DNA of 64,000 bases from Lewinellaceae bacterium (lineage in GTDB: Bacteria; Bacteroidota; Bacteroidia; Chitinophagales; Saprospiraceae): NCBI GenBank assembly GCA_020636445.1, contig JACJXV010000018.1, positions 8,435-72,434 on the forward strand, in the 5' to 3' direction. A program made the translations under genes and the position numbers. The first letter of the stretch is position 1, and every line of letters begins with the position of its first letter. The notes beneath the pieces were generated by a model that saw nothing but the letters and a program-made list of their open reading frames with translations, was not told the origin of the DNA and made no database searches. Below, piece after piece: positions 8,624-17,289 of the stretch.

Positions 8624-9805
8624 TTAGTGTTCCATCCTGATTCTTTCCACGAAACCTGCGATTGTTTGCCGGAGCAAATCCTGCCCCTGGAGGGGAGCAT
8701 AACGAGGAAGGCCCTGGGTGGCCTCTGCGGCGGGCAACATTTGAACTAAATCCAGCTCCTGTTGATTCGTTGCAAAAGCCAGACCCTTGGCGTGCAGCTG
8801 CTCGGCCAGGTATTCCTGTTCTGTTTGCCCTGGTGTCGGCACAAAAAGGGCGCGCTTGCCAAAAAATACCAGGTCCATAATCGTACTATAGCCTGCCCGG
8901 CACAGGATGGTGTCGCTGGCAGTAATTGCCGCACTTAACTCAGGAGCATTGAGGTAGGGAATTATAGTTAAATTACCTATCTGGGTAGCCGCCTGATCAG
9001 CTTGGTAGGGAAGGCCTTGTACCAGTAAAAAATCACCGGGGAGGGCTGCAACCTGGTGGCGGAGAATTTCTTCAAGTCGCGTGCGCTGCGGTTCTGGTCC
9101 GGACAACAGGAAGAGAGCCCGGTAATGACTGTTGGAAGCACCGACAGACCCCTCCAGTCGGGAAAGAGGCCCGATAAAACGGCAATTCGGACGGGGCGGG
9201 TGTGCCAGTGTTCCTGCTAAACTTGTTGATGGTGTCGGCCAGTCGGGGATCCAGCATTCATCAAAGCGATCAATCAGCATATGGATAAAGCCGTGTAAGC
9301 CTGGCCTTAATAAATGAATCGGAACAATGGGGTTTACCTGGTGGCTAATCAATACAGAAGGAATACCGGTATGGAAGCAACCATAGCGATTGTCCGAAAT
9401 GATACCATGAATGCTACCTTCTTTAACCAGCCTGCGAACAGCCTGGTGTTCCTGAGCCATTACCCTGACCAGGTGGGGCAATTGCAACGCAATATTGCGG
9501 ACCATACTGTCGGTTGGATACCTTACGTGGTAGGCCGGCAAAGCATACGTTGGCAAGTTGGGAAATTCCAGTTCCAATAAGCGCAGCGACTGCCCATTGC
9601 CGGCCAATAGTACTTCAAAGCCCTGGTCCAGCAATTCGCGGATGATCGGAACGCAGCGGGTAGCATGGCCAAGGCCCCAATCCAGCGGCGTTACCAGAAT
9701 ACGCTTTTTCTTCGGGAAGGCTGTTGCCTCCGCCAGGGTGGGAATAATTTCGGTCGTAGCTTTTTTGTTCGCCACAATAGGGTTATCTTTTGCGTGCACT
9801 GGCAA
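8624..9805 (-). CDS. GT-B glycosyltransferase (GT28-like)
   Basis: The 393-residue product looks like a nucleotide-sugar glycosyltransferase of the MurG/UGT-like GT-B fold. Residues 35-75 hold KRILVTPLDWGLGHATRC, the glycine-histidine phosphate-approach loop of such enzymes. The C-terminal half has LTIIPYLNAPELSAAI, then ILCRAGYSTIMDLVFFGKRA and VPTPGQTEQEYLAEQL, the donor-binding signature with the conserved E-Q-x-x pattern. No signal peptide or membrane segment is seen, so it acts at the cytoplasmic face. The N-terminal 30 residues are poorly conserved in character and the start could be further in. Acceptor is unknown; it is monocistronic, convergent with pth. Confidence 0.82.
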   Translation of the reverse strand: MPVHAKDNPIVANKKATTEIIPTLAEATAFPKKKRILVTPLDWGLGHATRCVPIIRELLDQGFEVLLAGNGQSLRLLELEFPNLPTYALPAYHVRYPTDSMVRNIALQLPHLVRVMAQEHQAVRRLVKEGSIHGIISDNRYGCFHTGIPSVLISHQVNPIVPIHLLRPGLHGFIHMLIDRFDECWIPDWPTPSTSLAGTLAHPPRPNCRFIGPLSRLEGSVGASNSHYRALFLLSGPEPQRTRLEEILRHQVAALPGDFLLVQGLPYQADQAATQIGNLTIIPYLNAPELSAAITASDTILCRAGYSTIMDLVFFGKRALFVPTPGQTEQEYLAEQLHAKGLAFATNQQELDLVQMLPAAEATQGLPRYAPLQGQDLLRQTIAGFVERIRMEH

Positions 9806-9868
9806 AGATAGCCTTTGCCAGTGGCGGTGCTGGAAACTGTTTATTAATCTTTGGTAAAGATTTCGTTA

Positions 9869-9979
9869 ATGAAATCAGCGTGGTATAGGTGGCGATTCTT
9901 CCAAATCGCAGGCGGGATTTTATTCCTGGCTTTGCTTTTATCGTCCTGCCGCACGGGCTGTGGCTGCCCCATGGCCTAG
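9869..9979 (+). CDS. Very small cysteine-rich lipoprotein (36 aa)
   Basis: An ATG-initiated frame encodes 36 residues: a basic N-terminus (MKSAWYRWRFF), a hydrophobic core, a lipobox-like LLLSSC and a short tail CRTGCGCPMA ending at TAG. The mature peptide after the lipidated cysteine would be only about ten residues with two further cysteines. Tiny lipoproteins ending in a GCGCP-like tail occur in Bacteroidota to my recollection, but no function is known. It stands between the glycosyltransferase and RNase E/G genes, both of which point away from it or towards it on the other strand, so it must have its own promoter. Coding status is inferred from the lipobox and codon pattern. Confidence 0.6.
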   Translation: MKSAWYRWRFFQIAGGILFLALLLSSCRTGCGCPMA

Positions 9980-9990
9980 TGTCCTGTCAA
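9976..9990 (-). repeat. Dispersed 15-mer TTGACAGGACACTAG
   Basis: On the minus strand this reads TTGACAGGACACTAG. Related 15-mers (TTGACARRRCAYTAG) occur at 8613-8627 (+), 33089-33103 (-) and 33269-33283 (+), all intergenic or at a gene end. TTGACA resembles a -35 box but none is placed before a gene in the right way. Confidence 0.5.
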
Positions 9991-10070
9991 GCATTCATTG
10001 CTAGGCGGGGTAAGTAGCCGGAAGATCCAACGTTGACAAGAAAATCAGATCTCGGCTTTCTAAAAAGAAA

Positions 10071-10105
10071 GCGGGGGCATTGTCGTATTAAGACAAGGCC
10101 CCCGC
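10071..10105 (-). terminator. Strong GC hairpin after the RNase E/G gene
   Basis: GCGGGGGC-A-TTGTC and GACAA-G-GCCCCCGC form a 13-bp stem with one mismatch and a seven-base loop, about 26 bases beyond the stop of the RNase gene. A- and T-rich flanks are present on both sides, so it may stop transcription from both directions, including from the small lipoprotein gene. Confidence 0.7.
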
Positions 10106-10130
10106 AGGAAGGGTTTCTTTATTTTATTCG

Positions 10131-11684
10131 CTAGCTGTTCAGGCGGATTTCATCGTCATTTTCGTCGAAGAAGCGGTACTTCGTCAGGTGGTAATTGGCA
10201 TCAGCTTCAATTTTAATCCACTTGAAATACTCCAACGACCATTTAACCTGCCGGCTTTTCCAACCTTTTTTCAGGAACGCTTCCACAAAAGGATGTGCAA
10301 CCAGTTTGATTTTGGCTTTAGGCCGCGACTGGTAGATATACTGTAGGTCGCGTTCAATTTCATCCACGATCAGTACGGGCGCATTCATCTTACCGGTGCC
10401 ATTACAGGTAGGACAAACTTCGGTAGTATCAATCTTAACCTCTGGCCTAACCCGCTGCCGGGTGATTTGCATCAGTCCAAACTTGCTCAGGGGAAGAATG
10501 GTATGCTGGGCCCGGTCTTTTTTCATGGCCTGCCGCATAACCTGGACGAGGTCTTTCTTGTGCTCAGGATTACGCATATCGATGAAATCGACGATAATAA
10601 TCCCCCCGATATCCCGCAGACGCAACTGGCGGGCAATTTCTTCAGCCGCCTCCATATTCACTTTGAGAATGGCATCTTCGGCGTTACCACTGCTCATTTT
10701 GTGGCCGCTATTGACATCCACAACATGCAAGGCTTCGGTGTGTTCAATGACCAGGTAAGCACCACTGGGCATGGTTGCGGTTTTTCCAAACGAGGACTTA
10801 ATCTGTTTGGTCACGCCATGCGCTTCAAAAATAGGCTTACTTCCCTTGTATTGTTGCACAATGTTCATTTGTTCGGGGGCAATGGTCCCCAGGTAGGTGC
10901 GAATATTGTGATAGAGCTCCTTGTCATTAACCACAATGCGGTTAAAGGAATCGCTAAGCAAATCACGGAGTATACTCGAGGTTTTATCGAGTTCACTAAG
11001 CAATTTTGCGGGCGCATTCGCTTTGTTCATCTGGTTGAACATCTCATCCCACTTGTCGAGCATGAAGGAAAGCTCTTCATGGAGATCGGCAACTTTTTTT
11101 CCTTCCGCAGCTGTTCGCACGATAACCCCAAAGTTTTTGGGGCGAATGCTCTCGATCAGCAGTTTCAGGCGCTTGCGTTCCTCCGGGTTGGCAATCTTCT
11201 TGGAGACGGCAATAACATCGGAAAAGGGCGTAAGCACCAAAAATCGGCCGGGGATAGTAATTTCACAGCTCAGGCGAGGGCCTTTGGTGGAGATAGGTTC
11301 TTTGAGGACCTGCACCAATACCTGCTGGCGCTTAGCCAGAACCTGATCTATTTTTCCCGTTTTAACAATATCCGGTTCAACCTTAAAATTATCCAGGCTC
11401 GAGGAGTTTAGGCTACCGGCCGTTGCACTGGTTGTGAATTTAAGCAGCGATCGCAACTTTGGGCCCAGGTCCGTATAGTGCAGGAAGGCGTCTTTGTGAT
11501 GGCCGATATCAACAAAAGCAGCATTAAGGCCGGGCATGAGCCTACGGACTTTACCCAGGAAGATATCGCCGACCGAAAAGTTGTTATTAGTTTTTTGGTA
11601 GTGTAGCTCAACTAACTTGGTGTCTTCGAGCAACGCAATTTCAACATCCGTTGGGGTAGTATTAATAATTAGTTCTTTTTCCAC
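10131..11684 (-). CDS. rng: Ribonuclease E/G family protein
   Basis: The enzyme is a single-strand-specific endoribonuclease acting in rRNA maturation and mRNA decay. The reading frame extends to 11780, but the conserved protein begins at EKELIINTTPTDVEIALLED, right after a GTG at 11684, which is taken as the start (517 residues). An S1 RNA-binding domain (VGDIFLGKVRRLMPGLNAAF) is followed by the catalytic region VVDVNSGHKMSSG with its metal-binding Asp and GGIIIVDFIDM with the second Asp, then the zinc-link CPTCNGTGK and a small C-terminal domain. It lacks the long RNase E scaffold tail, as in RNase G. No neighbours share its transcript. Confidence 0.92.
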   Translation of the reverse strand: MEKELIINTTPTDVEIALLEDTKLVELHYQKTNNNFSVGDIFLGKVRRLMPGLNAAFVDIGHHKDAFLHYTDLGPKLRSLLKFTTSATAGSLNSSSLDNFKVEPDIVKTGKIDQVLAKRQQVLVQVLKEPISTKGPRLSCEITIPGRFLVLTPFSDVIAVSKKIANPEERKRLKLLIESIRPKNFGVIVRTAAEGKKVADLHEELSFMLDKWDEMFNQMNKANAPAKLLSELDKTSSILRDLLSDSFNRIVVNDKELYHNIRTYLGTIAPEQMNIVQQYKGSKPIFEAHGVTKQIKSSFGKTATMPSGAYLVIEHTEALHVVDVNSGHKMSSGNAEDAILKVNMEAAEEIARQLRLRDIGGIIIVDFIDMRNPEHKKDLVQVMRQAMKKDRAQHTILPLSKFGLMQITRQRVRPEVKIDTTEVCPTCNGTGKMNAPVLIVDEIERDLQYIYQSRPKAKIKLVAHPFVEAFLKKGWKSRQVKWSLEYFKWIKIEADANYHLTKYRFFDENDDEIRLNS

Positions 11685-11937
11685 AGGAAAACGCTTTAAA
11701 ATGGCGCCGGGGAAAGGGGTGCGGAAAGTCAATAAAAAGGGGCCAATTAAAAGGAGAACACCACGCCGAACTGGCTCCAACGCCTTGCAGCAGATGGGAT
11801 CATTCTGGATTGGTAGGGCCTAAAAAAGACTGGGGGAATAGTTCCAGGTCAGGAAACGCTTTCGTGCGCAAAAGTGCCAGACGAATCGTTTACTTTTCAT
11901 GAACAAGGCTAATGAGGACTTTCTCATAAGCCGTTAA

Positions 11938-11972
11938 GGCGGATTTCTGAAAGCCCGATTCAGAAACCCGCC
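11938..11972 (-). terminator. Hairpin downstream of the mini ribosomal protein gene
   Basis: GGCGGATTTCTGAA and TTCAGAAACCCGCC form a 14-bp stem with one mismatch and a seven-base loop, 70 bases beyond the stop of the 31-residue gene. There is no strong T-run, so termination is plausible but not certain. Confidence 0.45.
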
Positions 11973-12041
11973 TCTGATAGGTGGGGAAAGTGAAAAAACA
12001 AGGGCCACTCTCCCCTGGCCCCGATGCCATTACCGGTTATA

Positions 12042-12137
12042 TTATCTGTTCTTCTTCTTATGACGATTCTTGCGAAGTCTCTTCTTACGTTTGTGCGTAG
12101 CGATCTTATGTCTTTTACGCTTTTTTCCACAAGGCAT
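12042..12137 (-). CDS. AURKAIP1/COX24-domain mini ribosomal protein (31 aa)
   Basis: The frame encodes 31 residues, MPCGKKRKRHKIATHKRKKR followed by LRKNRHKKKNR, more than half Lys and Arg. This matches the very short Bacteroidota proteins annotated as AURKAIP1/COX24 domain (PF08213), related to mitochondrial small-subunit protein mS38 and mycobacterial bS22. By analogy it should be a ribosomal protein embedded in rRNA near the decoding region. It was found by reading the minus strand of a region with no longer gene. It ends 70 bases before a stable hairpin. Identity as this family is confident; location on the ribosome is inferred from the relatives. Confidence 0.85.
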   Translation of the reverse strand: MPCGKKRKRHKIATHKRKKRLRKNRHKKKNR

Positions 12138-12192
12138 AGTATATGTTTTTTTGGTTAAACCATGTTATTATAAAATGAGCAAACATCCAGCA

Positions 12193-12984
12193 TTACTGCA
12201 TGTTGCCTCCTTTGCATTTTTCCAGATAGGTTGCGGCTTTTGCCTCTTCGCCATTGCCCTGGTAAGCTTCGGCGAGTAAACAGACAGCATCCTGCCGTTG
12301 GGGGTCAAGTTGTAGCACCTTTTCCAGTCGCTCAATCGCCCGGTCGAATTGACCAGTCCGAATGGCCAGCCGGCCCAGGTGAAAAAGTACAGCCGGGTTG
12401 TCAGGATGGCTATTGTTCAACCCCAACAATAATTGGATTCCTTTCATCGGATTATCCGTTGGCGGTGCATCAGTAAACACCAACGCCAGGTTAATCTGAT
12501 TCGTCAGGTCATCCGGCGCTAATGAAATGGCATTTTCATACGCGGTGACCGCACGCCCTGCTGCGTATGACCGAAGTCTTTCATCCTGGCTACGTTGTAA
12601 GGCGATAGCATAAGTGCTTCCGGCAATGGACCATGCTTCTGCCGTATTTGCCGCTATAGCAAGTTCCTGGGCATAATATCCGGCTATCGCCGGAAAGCCC
12701 AGTGCATACCAACGGCCAGATAATTCCTGGGCAAGGCTGATGCGCAGCGAATCCTGATTGGCGGCTGCTAAGCGCTTTTCCAATACGGTCAGGGTTTCTG
12801 AATCCGCAGCGGATAATTCAGCCTTTGCCTCCTGCAGGAGAATCTGTATGTCCGTACTTTCAGCAACCAGGGACCTGGACTTTTCCATGTCCCGAAACTG
12901 AGGGGCGGTTTTCTCGCAACCGAAATACATCACCAGCAAGAAGATCAACGCAACGCCAATCGTGGCATAGATAGATTTTTGCAT
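12193..12984 (-). CDS. TPR-repeat protein with N-terminal membrane anchor
   Basis: The 263-residue product has one N-terminal hydrophobic segment (IYATIGVALIFLLVMYFGC) that could be a membrane anchor or a lipoprotein signal with Cys23. The rest is helical. At least three tetratricopeptide-like units are visible in the C-terminal half, for example AVTAYENAISLAPDD, PAVLFHLGRLAIRTGQFDRA and ERLEKVLQLDPQRQDA. Such proteins serve as scaffolds for protein assembly; no partner is suggested by sequence. It lies between the mini ribosomal protein gene and the HU gene, all on the minus strand with 55-base gaps, so a shared transcript is possible. Confidence 0.75.
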   Translation of the reverse strand: MQKSIYATIGVALIFLLVMYFGCEKTAPQFRDMEKSRSLVAESTDIQILLQEAKAELSAADSETLTVLEKRLAAANQDSLRISLAQELSGRWYALGFPAIAGYYAQELAIAANTAEAWSIAGSTYAIALQRSQDERLRSYAAGRAVTAYENAISLAPDDLTNQINLALVFTDAPPTDNPMKGIQLLLGLNNSHPDNPAVLFHLGRLAIRTGQFDRAIERLEKVLQLDPQRQDAVCLLAEAYQGNGEEAKAATYLEKCKGGNMQ

Positions 12985-13038
12985 AGTGATTACGGTAACA
13001 AGTTAACCGAAAAAAAATGGCCGGGGTTAAGCGATTCG

Positions 13039-13353
13039 TTAATCTTCTTCACCCGAATCCTCTGGCAACGCAGTAACGTTATCTTTAACCTGCTCAACGA
13101 AAACCTTAGCCGGTTTAAAGGCAGGAATAAAATGCTCGGGGATCTCAATTGCCACATTTTTCTTGATATGGCGGCCAATTTTCTTAGCACGTTTTTTGAT
13201 CACAAAGCTGCCAAAGCCCCTGATGTATACGTTTTCCCCATCGGCCAGCGAACCCTTAACTTCCTTGAAAAAGGTTTCCAGCGTAACCAGTACGTCTACC
13301 TTAGGAACTCCTGTTTTTTCGGAGATGGCTGCTACCAGATCAGCTTTTCTCAT
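13039..13353 (-). CDS. HU/IHF-family DNA-binding protein
   Basis: The 104-residue protein belongs to the bacterial histone-like family that bends and compacts DNA. MRKADLVAAISEKTGVPK opens the dimerising helical part. GENVYIRGFGSFVIKKR is the family signature with the GFGSF core, and the arm follows with the proline-containing turn near AIEIPEHFIPAFKPAK. The C-terminal acidic tail (about 12 residues, ALPEDSGEED) is longer than in E. coli HU. Which of the several HU or IHF-like paralogues it is cannot be told. An AT-rich 370-base intergenic region lies upstream. Confidence 0.92.
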   Translation of the reverse strand: MRKADLVAAISEKTGVPKVDVLVTLETFFKEVKGSLADGENVYIRGFGSFVIKKRAKKIGRHIKKNVAIEIPEHFIPAFKPAKVFVEQVKDNVTALPEDSGEED

Positions 13354-13723
13354 TATTATCTATTGGTTTATAGTGAGTTGTATTAGATTGTCCAAAATTC
13401 TAGCGAGTCGCAAATTTCGCAATTTAATTGATTTAAAGAAAAAAAACTGCGCTTTAATTTCTGTTGTTTTAGTTAATAGTCAATGATTTATGGATTTGCT
13501 ATTGGCAAACCATTGCATTCTGCCCGGTTTTTGCCAATATAATTTTGAAAAACCACCATTGTTCTGGAATAATACTTGGGAAAAGCAGTAAAAAACTAAT
13601 CTCACCGTGGTTCGTTTGGGTGGAGTGCTTTTTCCGGGCACTTTGGTTATCTTTGTCAGCGCGCTAGGAAAGAACTGTTCTAATTATCTCCCTGCCGCTA
13701 CGCAATAAGGAAAAACAAGACCT
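13354..13723. other. Intergenic region with divergent promoters
   Basis: This 370-base AT-rich stretch separates the divergent HU and yicC genes and should carry promoters for both. Towards yicC there is TATCTTTG at 13648. Towards HU there is a TTG and, about 18 bases later, TAGAATTTTG on the minus strand. No open frame of interest or repeat was seen. Confidence 0.5.
13648..13655 (+). promoter_or_regulatory. Candidate -7 box (TATCTTTG) for yicC-gmk-apaG
   Basis: TATCTTTG fits TAnnTTTG and lies about 69 bases before the yicC start. It would drive the three-gene operon. No exact -33 element was seen. Confidence 0.45.
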
Positions 13724-14599
13724 ATGTTAATGTCGATGACGGGTTACGGCCGGGTAAAGGTGGCTTTCGCTGATAAGGCAATAGTGGTTGAGATACGTTC
13801 CCTTAACAGCAAATTTACTGACCTTCGCATTAAGGCCCCCCAGAACTACCGTGAAAAAGAACCAGAAATCCGTCGCATTCTTACCGAACGGCTGGAGCGT
13901 GGAAAAATTGACTTCACGCTGGAAGTGCAATCGGAGGTAGGCGAAGAGGGTTTTGGCTTAAATGTAGCCCTCTTTAAAAAATATGCCCGCGAACTGCGCA
14001 GGCTTTCTGATGAGCTAAATATTCCGCCGGGGGATTTTCTGCAGGCTATCCTGCGCCTACCCAACGTCATTTCTGCCGGCGAGGATGATCTTGACGACGA
14101 CGAATGGCAGGCGGCTACTCAGGCTATTGAAGAAGCTATTCAGAAGTTCGACGCCTTTCGACTACAGGAAGGTGCTGTGATCGAAGAGGATATGCAGCAA
14201 CGGATAGAATTCATCTTAGCCGGATTAGATCAGGTTACTCCTTTTGAAGAGGAGCGGGTTACTAAACTCCGGCAGCGCTTATTCCAAAGTCTTGAAGAAT
14301 ACCTGGGTAAAGACAAAGTTGATGAAAACCGGTTCGAACAGGAAATCCTGTTTTATCTGGAAAAAATGGATGTAACGGAAGAAAAGGTCCGGCTGGAGCA
14401 GCATTGCCGTTATTTTCTGGAAGAACTGAAGAAAAAATATTCCCCAAAAGGACGCAAGCTGAGCTTTATTAGTCAGGAAATGGGCAGGGAAATCAACACC
14501 TTGGGGGCAAAAGCTTACTCCTCCGACATTCAACGCGTCGTGGTGGGTATGAAAGACGAACTGGAGAAGATTAAGGAACAAATCGCCAACACACTCTAA
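13724..14599 (+). CDS. YicC-family endoribonuclease-like protein
   Basis: The 291-residue product opens with MLMSMTGYGR, the family's N-terminal signature, and runs through the YicC N-terminal domain (about 1-155). It ends in the DUF1732 C-terminal domain with GRKLSFISQEMGREINTLGAKA. E. coli YicC has been described as an endoribonuclease acting on small RNA; that activity is carried over only by homology. A second ATG two codons in is also possible. It is 19 bases upstream of gmk, and this yicC-gmk pairing is common in bacteria. Confidence 0.9.
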   Translation: MLMSMTGYGRVKVAFADKAIVVEIRSLNSKFTDLRIKAPQNYREKEPEIRRILTERLERGKIDFTLEVQSEVGEEGFGLNVALFKKYARELRRLSDELNIPPGDFLQAILRLPNVISAGEDDLDDDEWQAATQAIEEAIQKFDAFRLQEGAVIEEDMQQRIEFILAGLDQVTPFEEERVTKLRQRLFQSLEEYLGKDKVDENRFEQEILFYLEKMDVTEEKVRLEQHCRYFLEELKKKYSPKGRKLSFISQEMGREINTLGAKAYSSDIQRVVVGMKDELEKIKEQIANTL

Positions 14600-14618
14600 T
14601 TCAAAGGAGCATACTGCG

Positions 14619-15224
14619 ATGAAGAACGGTTCACCGCCTCCGGGTAAACTCATTATTTTTACGGCTCCTTCTGGTGCAGGTAAAACCACTATTGTTCGCC
14701 ACTTGCTTCAGGTGTTCCCGGAATTGGCCTTTTCCGTATCGGCTACCACGCGGGCTCCACGGCCCCACGAAGAAGAAGGCCGCGATTATTATTTCCTAAG
14801 TGCCGAACGGTTTCAGCAACGGATTGCCGAAGGTGCTTTTGTGGAGTGGGAAGAAGTATACCCCGGACGTTACTATGGCACCTTACACGAGGAACTGGAA
14901 CGCCTCTGGAAACGAGGAAAATCGATTATTTTTGATATTGAGGTAAAAGGAGCTACCCGGTTAAAAAAGGCCTATCCCACAAACTCCCTGGCTATCTTTG
15001 TGAAACCACCATCCAAAGAAACACTCTTTGAACGCTTGCGCAACCGTGCAACCGAAGACGCCGAAAGCCTGCACCGCCGAATGGAACGTGCTGAGGAGGA
15101 ACTAGGTTACGAAAACAATTTTGATTATATTTTAGTTAATAATAGGCTGCCGGAAACGCTTGAAGAGGCGGAGCGAGTGGTAGGTCATTTTTTAAGTCAT
15201 CATCATGGAGGCCCTCATCACTAA
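14619..15224 (+). CDS. gmk: Guanylate kinase
   Basis: Gmk phosphorylates GMP to GDP with ATP in purine nucleotide synthesis and salvage. The P-loop APSGAGKTT lies at residues 16-24. The GMP-binding part follows with SATTRAPRPHEEEGRDYYF and EWEEVYPGRYYGT. The arginine-rich lid region is RLRNRATEDAESLHRRMERA. At 201 residues it has the expected length. Its 3' end overlaps the start of apaG by 20 bases in another frame, showing translational linkage. No defects were seen. Confidence 0.96.
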   Translation: MKNGSPPPGKLIIFTAPSGAGKTTIVRHLLQVFPELAFSVSATTRAPRPHEEEGRDYYFLSAERFQQRIAEGAFVEWEEVYPGRYYGTLHEELERLWKRGKSIIFDIEVKGATRLKKAYPTNSLAIFVKPPSKETLFERLRNRATEDAESLHRRMERAEEELGYENNFDYILVNNRLPETLEEAERVVGHFLSHHHGGPHH

Positions 15225-15591
15225 TGACATTAAGGTAAGCGTTGAAACCTTCTACCAGGAACGATATTCACAACCGGTGGAGGGCAAATATATCCATGCT
15301 TACCGGATAACGATCGAAAACCTGGGTGAAAACACGGTCCAACTCTTACGCCGTCATTGGTTCATTACAGAGGGCACCGGCCTGGTTCGCGAAGTAGCCG
15401 GCGATGGGGTAATTGGCCAGCAGCCTATTCTGGAGCCCGGTGAATCCTATCAATACGTCAGTTGGTCAAACCTGGCCGGGTCAGTAGGGAAAATGCACGG
15501 CACTTATACCATGGTTGACCATAAATCCTCGCTGGAGTTTACCGTTGGCATTCCCGTCTTTCAGCTGATCGCGCCGGATATTCTGAACTAA
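15205..15591 (+). CDS. apaG: ApaG-domain protein
   Basis: The 128-residue product is a full-length ApaG/DUF525 domain protein with an immunoglobulin-like beta fold. Typical pieces are VSVETFYQERYSQPVEGKYI, YRITIENLGENTVQLLRRHW and the phosphate-loop-like VREVAGDGVIGQQPILEPGE. ApaG mutants in Enterobacteria affect cobalt and magnesium resistance and Ap4A, but the biochemical role is not settled. The start lies inside the end of gmk, so translation is probably coupled. It is the last gene of the yicC-gmk-apaG unit. Confidence 0.93.
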   Translation: MEALITNDIKVSVETFYQERYSQPVEGKYIHAYRITIENLGENTVQLLRRHWFITEGTGLVREVAGDGVIGQQPILEPGESYQYVSWSNLAGSVGKMHGTYTMVDHKSSLEFTVGIPVFQLIAPDILN

Positions 15592-15660
15592 CTGCCCCGG
15601 GTCCCGGGATTGCGCAAGCATCTAAAAAAAATATCTATTCGGTAGGGGATTACTGAAAAG

Positions 15661-15710
15661 CCCCACTGGACATCGGGAGTAGTACAATTACCCTCGAACG
15701 ACCAGTGGGG
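15661..15710. terminator. Possible bidirectional terminator
   Basis: CCCCACTGG and CCAGTGGGG are perfect inverted repeats separated by about 32 bases that can fold further. They lie between the convergent apaG and M20 genes. The large loop and lack of a T-run make this only a moderate call. Confidence 0.4.
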
Positions 15711-15722
15711 AGTTACGTTAGT

Positions 15723-17186
15723 TTACTTGCGATAATCGAGTGGAGGCTCGCGGTCTCCCAGGAGCGCTTCATATCGAAAGCCGGGACCCCGGCGTCTCTC
15801 CAATTCGGCACGGGCTTCGGTACATAATGCAGGATTTGCAAACAGGTCCATCGCCGTAAGGGTCATTGCTTTGGCCGCGACCATCATACCTTTTTGCCCT
15901 ATGCTGGTGCCTCCCGCGGCTACTGCTTGCCAACTATGGGCAGAAGTACCCGGCACCCAGGTAGCAGCGCCCATGCCTACGGTTGGAACCATCCAGCTGA
16001 TGTCCCCAACATCGGTGGAACCTCCGTTGCGGTCTGGTTTTTCAACATAGGGTTCTATTTGGGCGGCGGCGGAGATTTTAGCGTTAGGCTGGTTGAGGGT
16101 AGGAAAAATGGTTTCAGCAAACTGCAGTTCTTCCTGATTGTATATTACGCCACCTACCTGTTCCAGATTGCGGTGCATCAAGCGTGCCAGAAAATCATTA
16201 GGCAGTAGGTTGTAAATACCATGAATAACTTCATAGTCCATGCGGGTGCCTGTTCCCTGAGCAGCCCCTTCGGCAGCCTGGACGACCCGTTCAAATAAGT
16301 CCTTAACGACCTGCATTTCCGGATGGCGAACATAATAATATACTTCAGCAAAGGCGGGGACAACATTGGGGGCTTCCCCGCCCCGGGTGATTACATAATG
16401 GATCCGGGCGTCTTCAGGGACGTGTTCCCGCATCATGTTAACCATAAAGTCCATCGCTTCCACACCATCGAGCGCAGAACGACCCCGTTCGGGGGCCCCG
16501 GCGGCATGAGATGCCTGTCCGTAAAACCGAAACTTAGCGGATTTATTAGCTAAGGAGGATCCGGCGCTAACGCCATTAAGGCTGGAGGGGTGCCAGTGGA
16601 TGACGGTGGAAACATCGTCGAATAAACCCGCCCGAACCATATATACTTTACCGGCACCGCCTTCTTCAGCAGGGGTGCCGTAGAAGCGAATAGTTCCTGA
16701 TTGGCCGGTTTTTTGGAGCCATTCCTTTACCGTAATTGCCGCAGCTGCCGAAGCTGTGCCAAAAAGGTGGTGACCACAAGCATGACCCGCGTTGACCTCG
16801 GGGCGTTCTTGCCGGAAGGGGACTGCTGCCTGGGAAACACCCGGTAAAGCATCAAATTCCCCCAAAATACCAATAACAGGTTCTCCAGATCCGTAGCTTG
16901 CAACAAAAGCCGTAGGAATACCTGCGACTCCGCTTTGAATAGTAAACCCTGCAGCCTGCAATTCATTTTGCAGGATCTTGGAACTTTCGACTTCCTGATA
17001 ACCGACTTCCGCCAATTCCCAAATACGGTGAGCAACAGTACCAAACTGATCTGCTTTCGCATTGAGTGAATTAAGGGCACTTTGTTTGTCTTTTTCCAGA
17101 TCCTTGGCCTTCTTCTGAGCAAGGAGGTTAGCTGACCCGAAAAGGGTAGCGAATGCAACGGTGAGTAGTAGATAGCGCATTTTCAT
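15723..17186 (-). CDS. M20-family amidohydrolase, exported (AbgB-like)
   Basis: From the ATG at 17186 the protein has 487 residues with a signal peptide (MKMRYLLLTVAFATLFGSAN, cleavage near LLAQ). The frame continues 50 codons further upstream, but that would bury the signal peptide. The catalytic domain has GILGEFDALPG, then NAGHACGHHLFGT with the metal-binding Cys and His, and the dimerisation domain follows (SAKFRFYGQASHAAGAPERG). DVGDISWMVPT near the C-terminus is another family landmark. The best match by memory is the p-aminobenzoyl-glutamate hydrolase B type, so an amide- or peptide-linked substrate is likely. Substrate remains open. Confidence 0.87.
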   Translation of the reverse strand: MKMRYLLLTVAFATLFGSANLLAQKKAKDLEKDKQSALNSLNAKADQFGTVAHRIWELAEVGYQEVESSKILQNELQAAGFTIQSGVAGIPTAFVASYGSGEPVIGILGEFDALPGVSQAAVPFRQERPEVNAGHACGHHLFGTASAAAAITVKEWLQKTGQSGTIRFYGTPAEEGGAGKVYMVRAGLFDDVSTVIHWHPSSLNGVSAGSSLANKSAKFRFYGQASHAAGAPERGRSALDGVEAMDFMVNMMREHVPEDARIHYVITRGGEAPNVVPAFAEVYYYVRHPEMQVVKDLFERVVQAAEGAAQGTGTRMDYEVIHGIYNLLPNDFLARLMHRNLEQVGGVIYNQEELQFAETIFPTLNQPNAKISAAAQIEPYVEKPDRNGGSTDVGDISWMVPTVGMGAATWVPGTSAHSWQAVAAGGTSIGQKGMMVAAKAMTLTAMDLFANPALCTEARAELERRRGPGFRYEALLGDREPPLDYRK

Positions 17187-17289
17187 TTCAGCGTGTTTTC
17201 CGATGAGCAAAAAGCAATTTGATGACTTCCCAGCGGGCAAAGTCAATATGCAGATGAAGATAATAAAAGGAGATGGTTTTAGCGCTATG

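Noticed and set aside
10467..11411. 314-residue frame on the plus strand inside the RNase gene
   Set aside because: It is the antisense shadow of the conserved RNase E/G gene and has no domain pattern.
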